From JBIKLM01 sp044375105 (lineage in GTDB: Bacteria; Planctomycetota; UBA1135; GCA-002686595): 25,305 nucleotides of DNA. Of the stretch, positions 25,172 through 25,305 are shown piece by piece. The notes beneath the pieces were generated by a model. It did not search any database. It was not told the origin of the DNA and worked only from the letters and a program-made list of their open reading frames with translations. Positions within the stretch are counted from its first letter, which is position 1. The number at the start of each line of letters is the position of its first letter. Made by a program: the position numbers and the translations under genes. Where the stretch lies: the NCBI GenBank assembly GCA_044375105.1, contig JBILNK010000048.1:1-25305 (forward strand), in the 5' to 3' direction.

Positions 25172-25182
25172 CTGCGCCCGAG
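25153..25182 (-). terminator. intrinsic terminator for minus-strand transcription
   Basis: Read on the minus strand, CTCGGGC-GCA-GCCCGAG (25182-25166) is followed by GCGA and nine T residues, a textbook intrinsic terminator. It suggests a convergent minus-strand gene to the right of the window. On the + strand the same stem lies 30 bases after the pyrB stop. Confidence 0.65.
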
Positions 25183-25212
25183 CGGTCAAACCAGCCTGTC
25201 AGCATGCCTTTG

Positions 25213-25230
25213 GGCCGCCATCCGGCGGCC
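25213..25230. other. hairpin within the terminal repeat array
   Basis: GGCCGCC and GGCGGCC form a perfect 7-bp stem with loop ATCC between the two outer repeat modules. Confidence 0.5.
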
Positions 25231-25242
25231 GCAGAGGCTGGG

Positions 25243-25265
25243 ATCGTCGCTGCGCGCCGATTTTT
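25243..25265 (+). terminator. intrinsic terminator downstream of pyrB
   Basis: On the + strand CGTCGC-TGC-GCGCCG (25245-25259, one T-C mismatch, extended by flanking AT/AT pairs) is followed by TTTTT. The module is enclosed by GAGGCTGGG (25234-25242) and CCCAGCCTC (25267-25275). It probably ends the pyrB transcript and looks like an inverted, diverged copy of the flanking repeat module. Confidence 0.5.
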
Positions 25266-25279
25266 CCCCAGCCTCGGAC

Positions 25280-25305
25280 CAGGCTGAAAAAAAAATCGCC
25301 TCGGG
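25280..25305. repeat. 26-bp direct repeat, copy 2 (cut by the window end)
   Basis: Identical over 26 bases to 25146-25171. The window ends at the last matching base, so the true repeat may be longer and the array may continue. Confidence 0.9.

Overview
GC-rich bacterial chromosome segment (roughly 70% G+C by eye) with 16 protein-coding genes, all on the + strand, plus long GC-rich non-coding spacers. Nothing looks like phage, plasmid or insertion sequence. Most gene starts lack a Shine-Dalgarno sequence, and several genes overlap by 1 to 4 bases. The gene set (sigma-54, PilMNO plus secretin, a GspC-like PDZ protein, type III pantothenate kinase, an odd MnmE relative, a PyrB fused to a PyrI zinc domain) suggests a deep-branching Gram-negative lineage. 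Planctomycetota is my best guess, but this is inference; Acidobacteriota- or Myxococcota-like lineages are not excluded. No rRNA, tRNA or CRISPR array was found.

Layout. (1) 123-2948: dnaX-ybaB-recR, the classic replication/recombination operon. (2) 3444-6226: rpoN, truA and an HPr gene, with about 500 bp of non-coding DNA before rpoN. (3) 6524-11640: pilM-pilN-pilO-pilQ, encoding the inner-membrane platform and secretin of a type IV pilus or related type II secretion machine; PilO carries an apparent PilP/GspC-like C-terminal domain. The operon ends in a strong hairpin. (4) 11687-12668: about 1 kb of non-coding DNA, possibly a structured 5' leader, then an RNase E/G (12669-15977) with a very long disordered N-terminus. 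(5) 16612-18428: rplU, rpmA and obgE, with a four-copy 14-bp tandem repeat upstream and several strong hairpins in the spacers. (6) 18886-20217: a PilT/PilU-type ATPase, probably serving the machine encoded in region 3. (7) 20583-23637: a GspC-like PDZ protein, coaX and a degenerate MnmE-like GTPase, translationally coupled. (8) 23717-25135: pyrB fused to a PyrI-type zinc domain, followed by an array of inverted and direct repeats containing terminators for both strands.

How the genes work together: most are core housekeeping genes (DNA polymerase III clamp loading, recombinational repair, RNA processing, ribosome assembly, CoA and pyrimidine synthesis). Interleaved are envelope-machine genes: PilM/N/O/Q, the PilT-like ATPase and a GspC-like PDZ protein. 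The most unusual items are domain rearrangements in conserved proteins: PyrB with a PyrI zinc domain, PilO with a PilP-like domain, MnmE lacking key motifs, and RNase E/G with its disordered region at the N-terminus. Structured non-coding leaders and the terminal repeat array come next. I found no clearly new multi-gene defence or mobile system.
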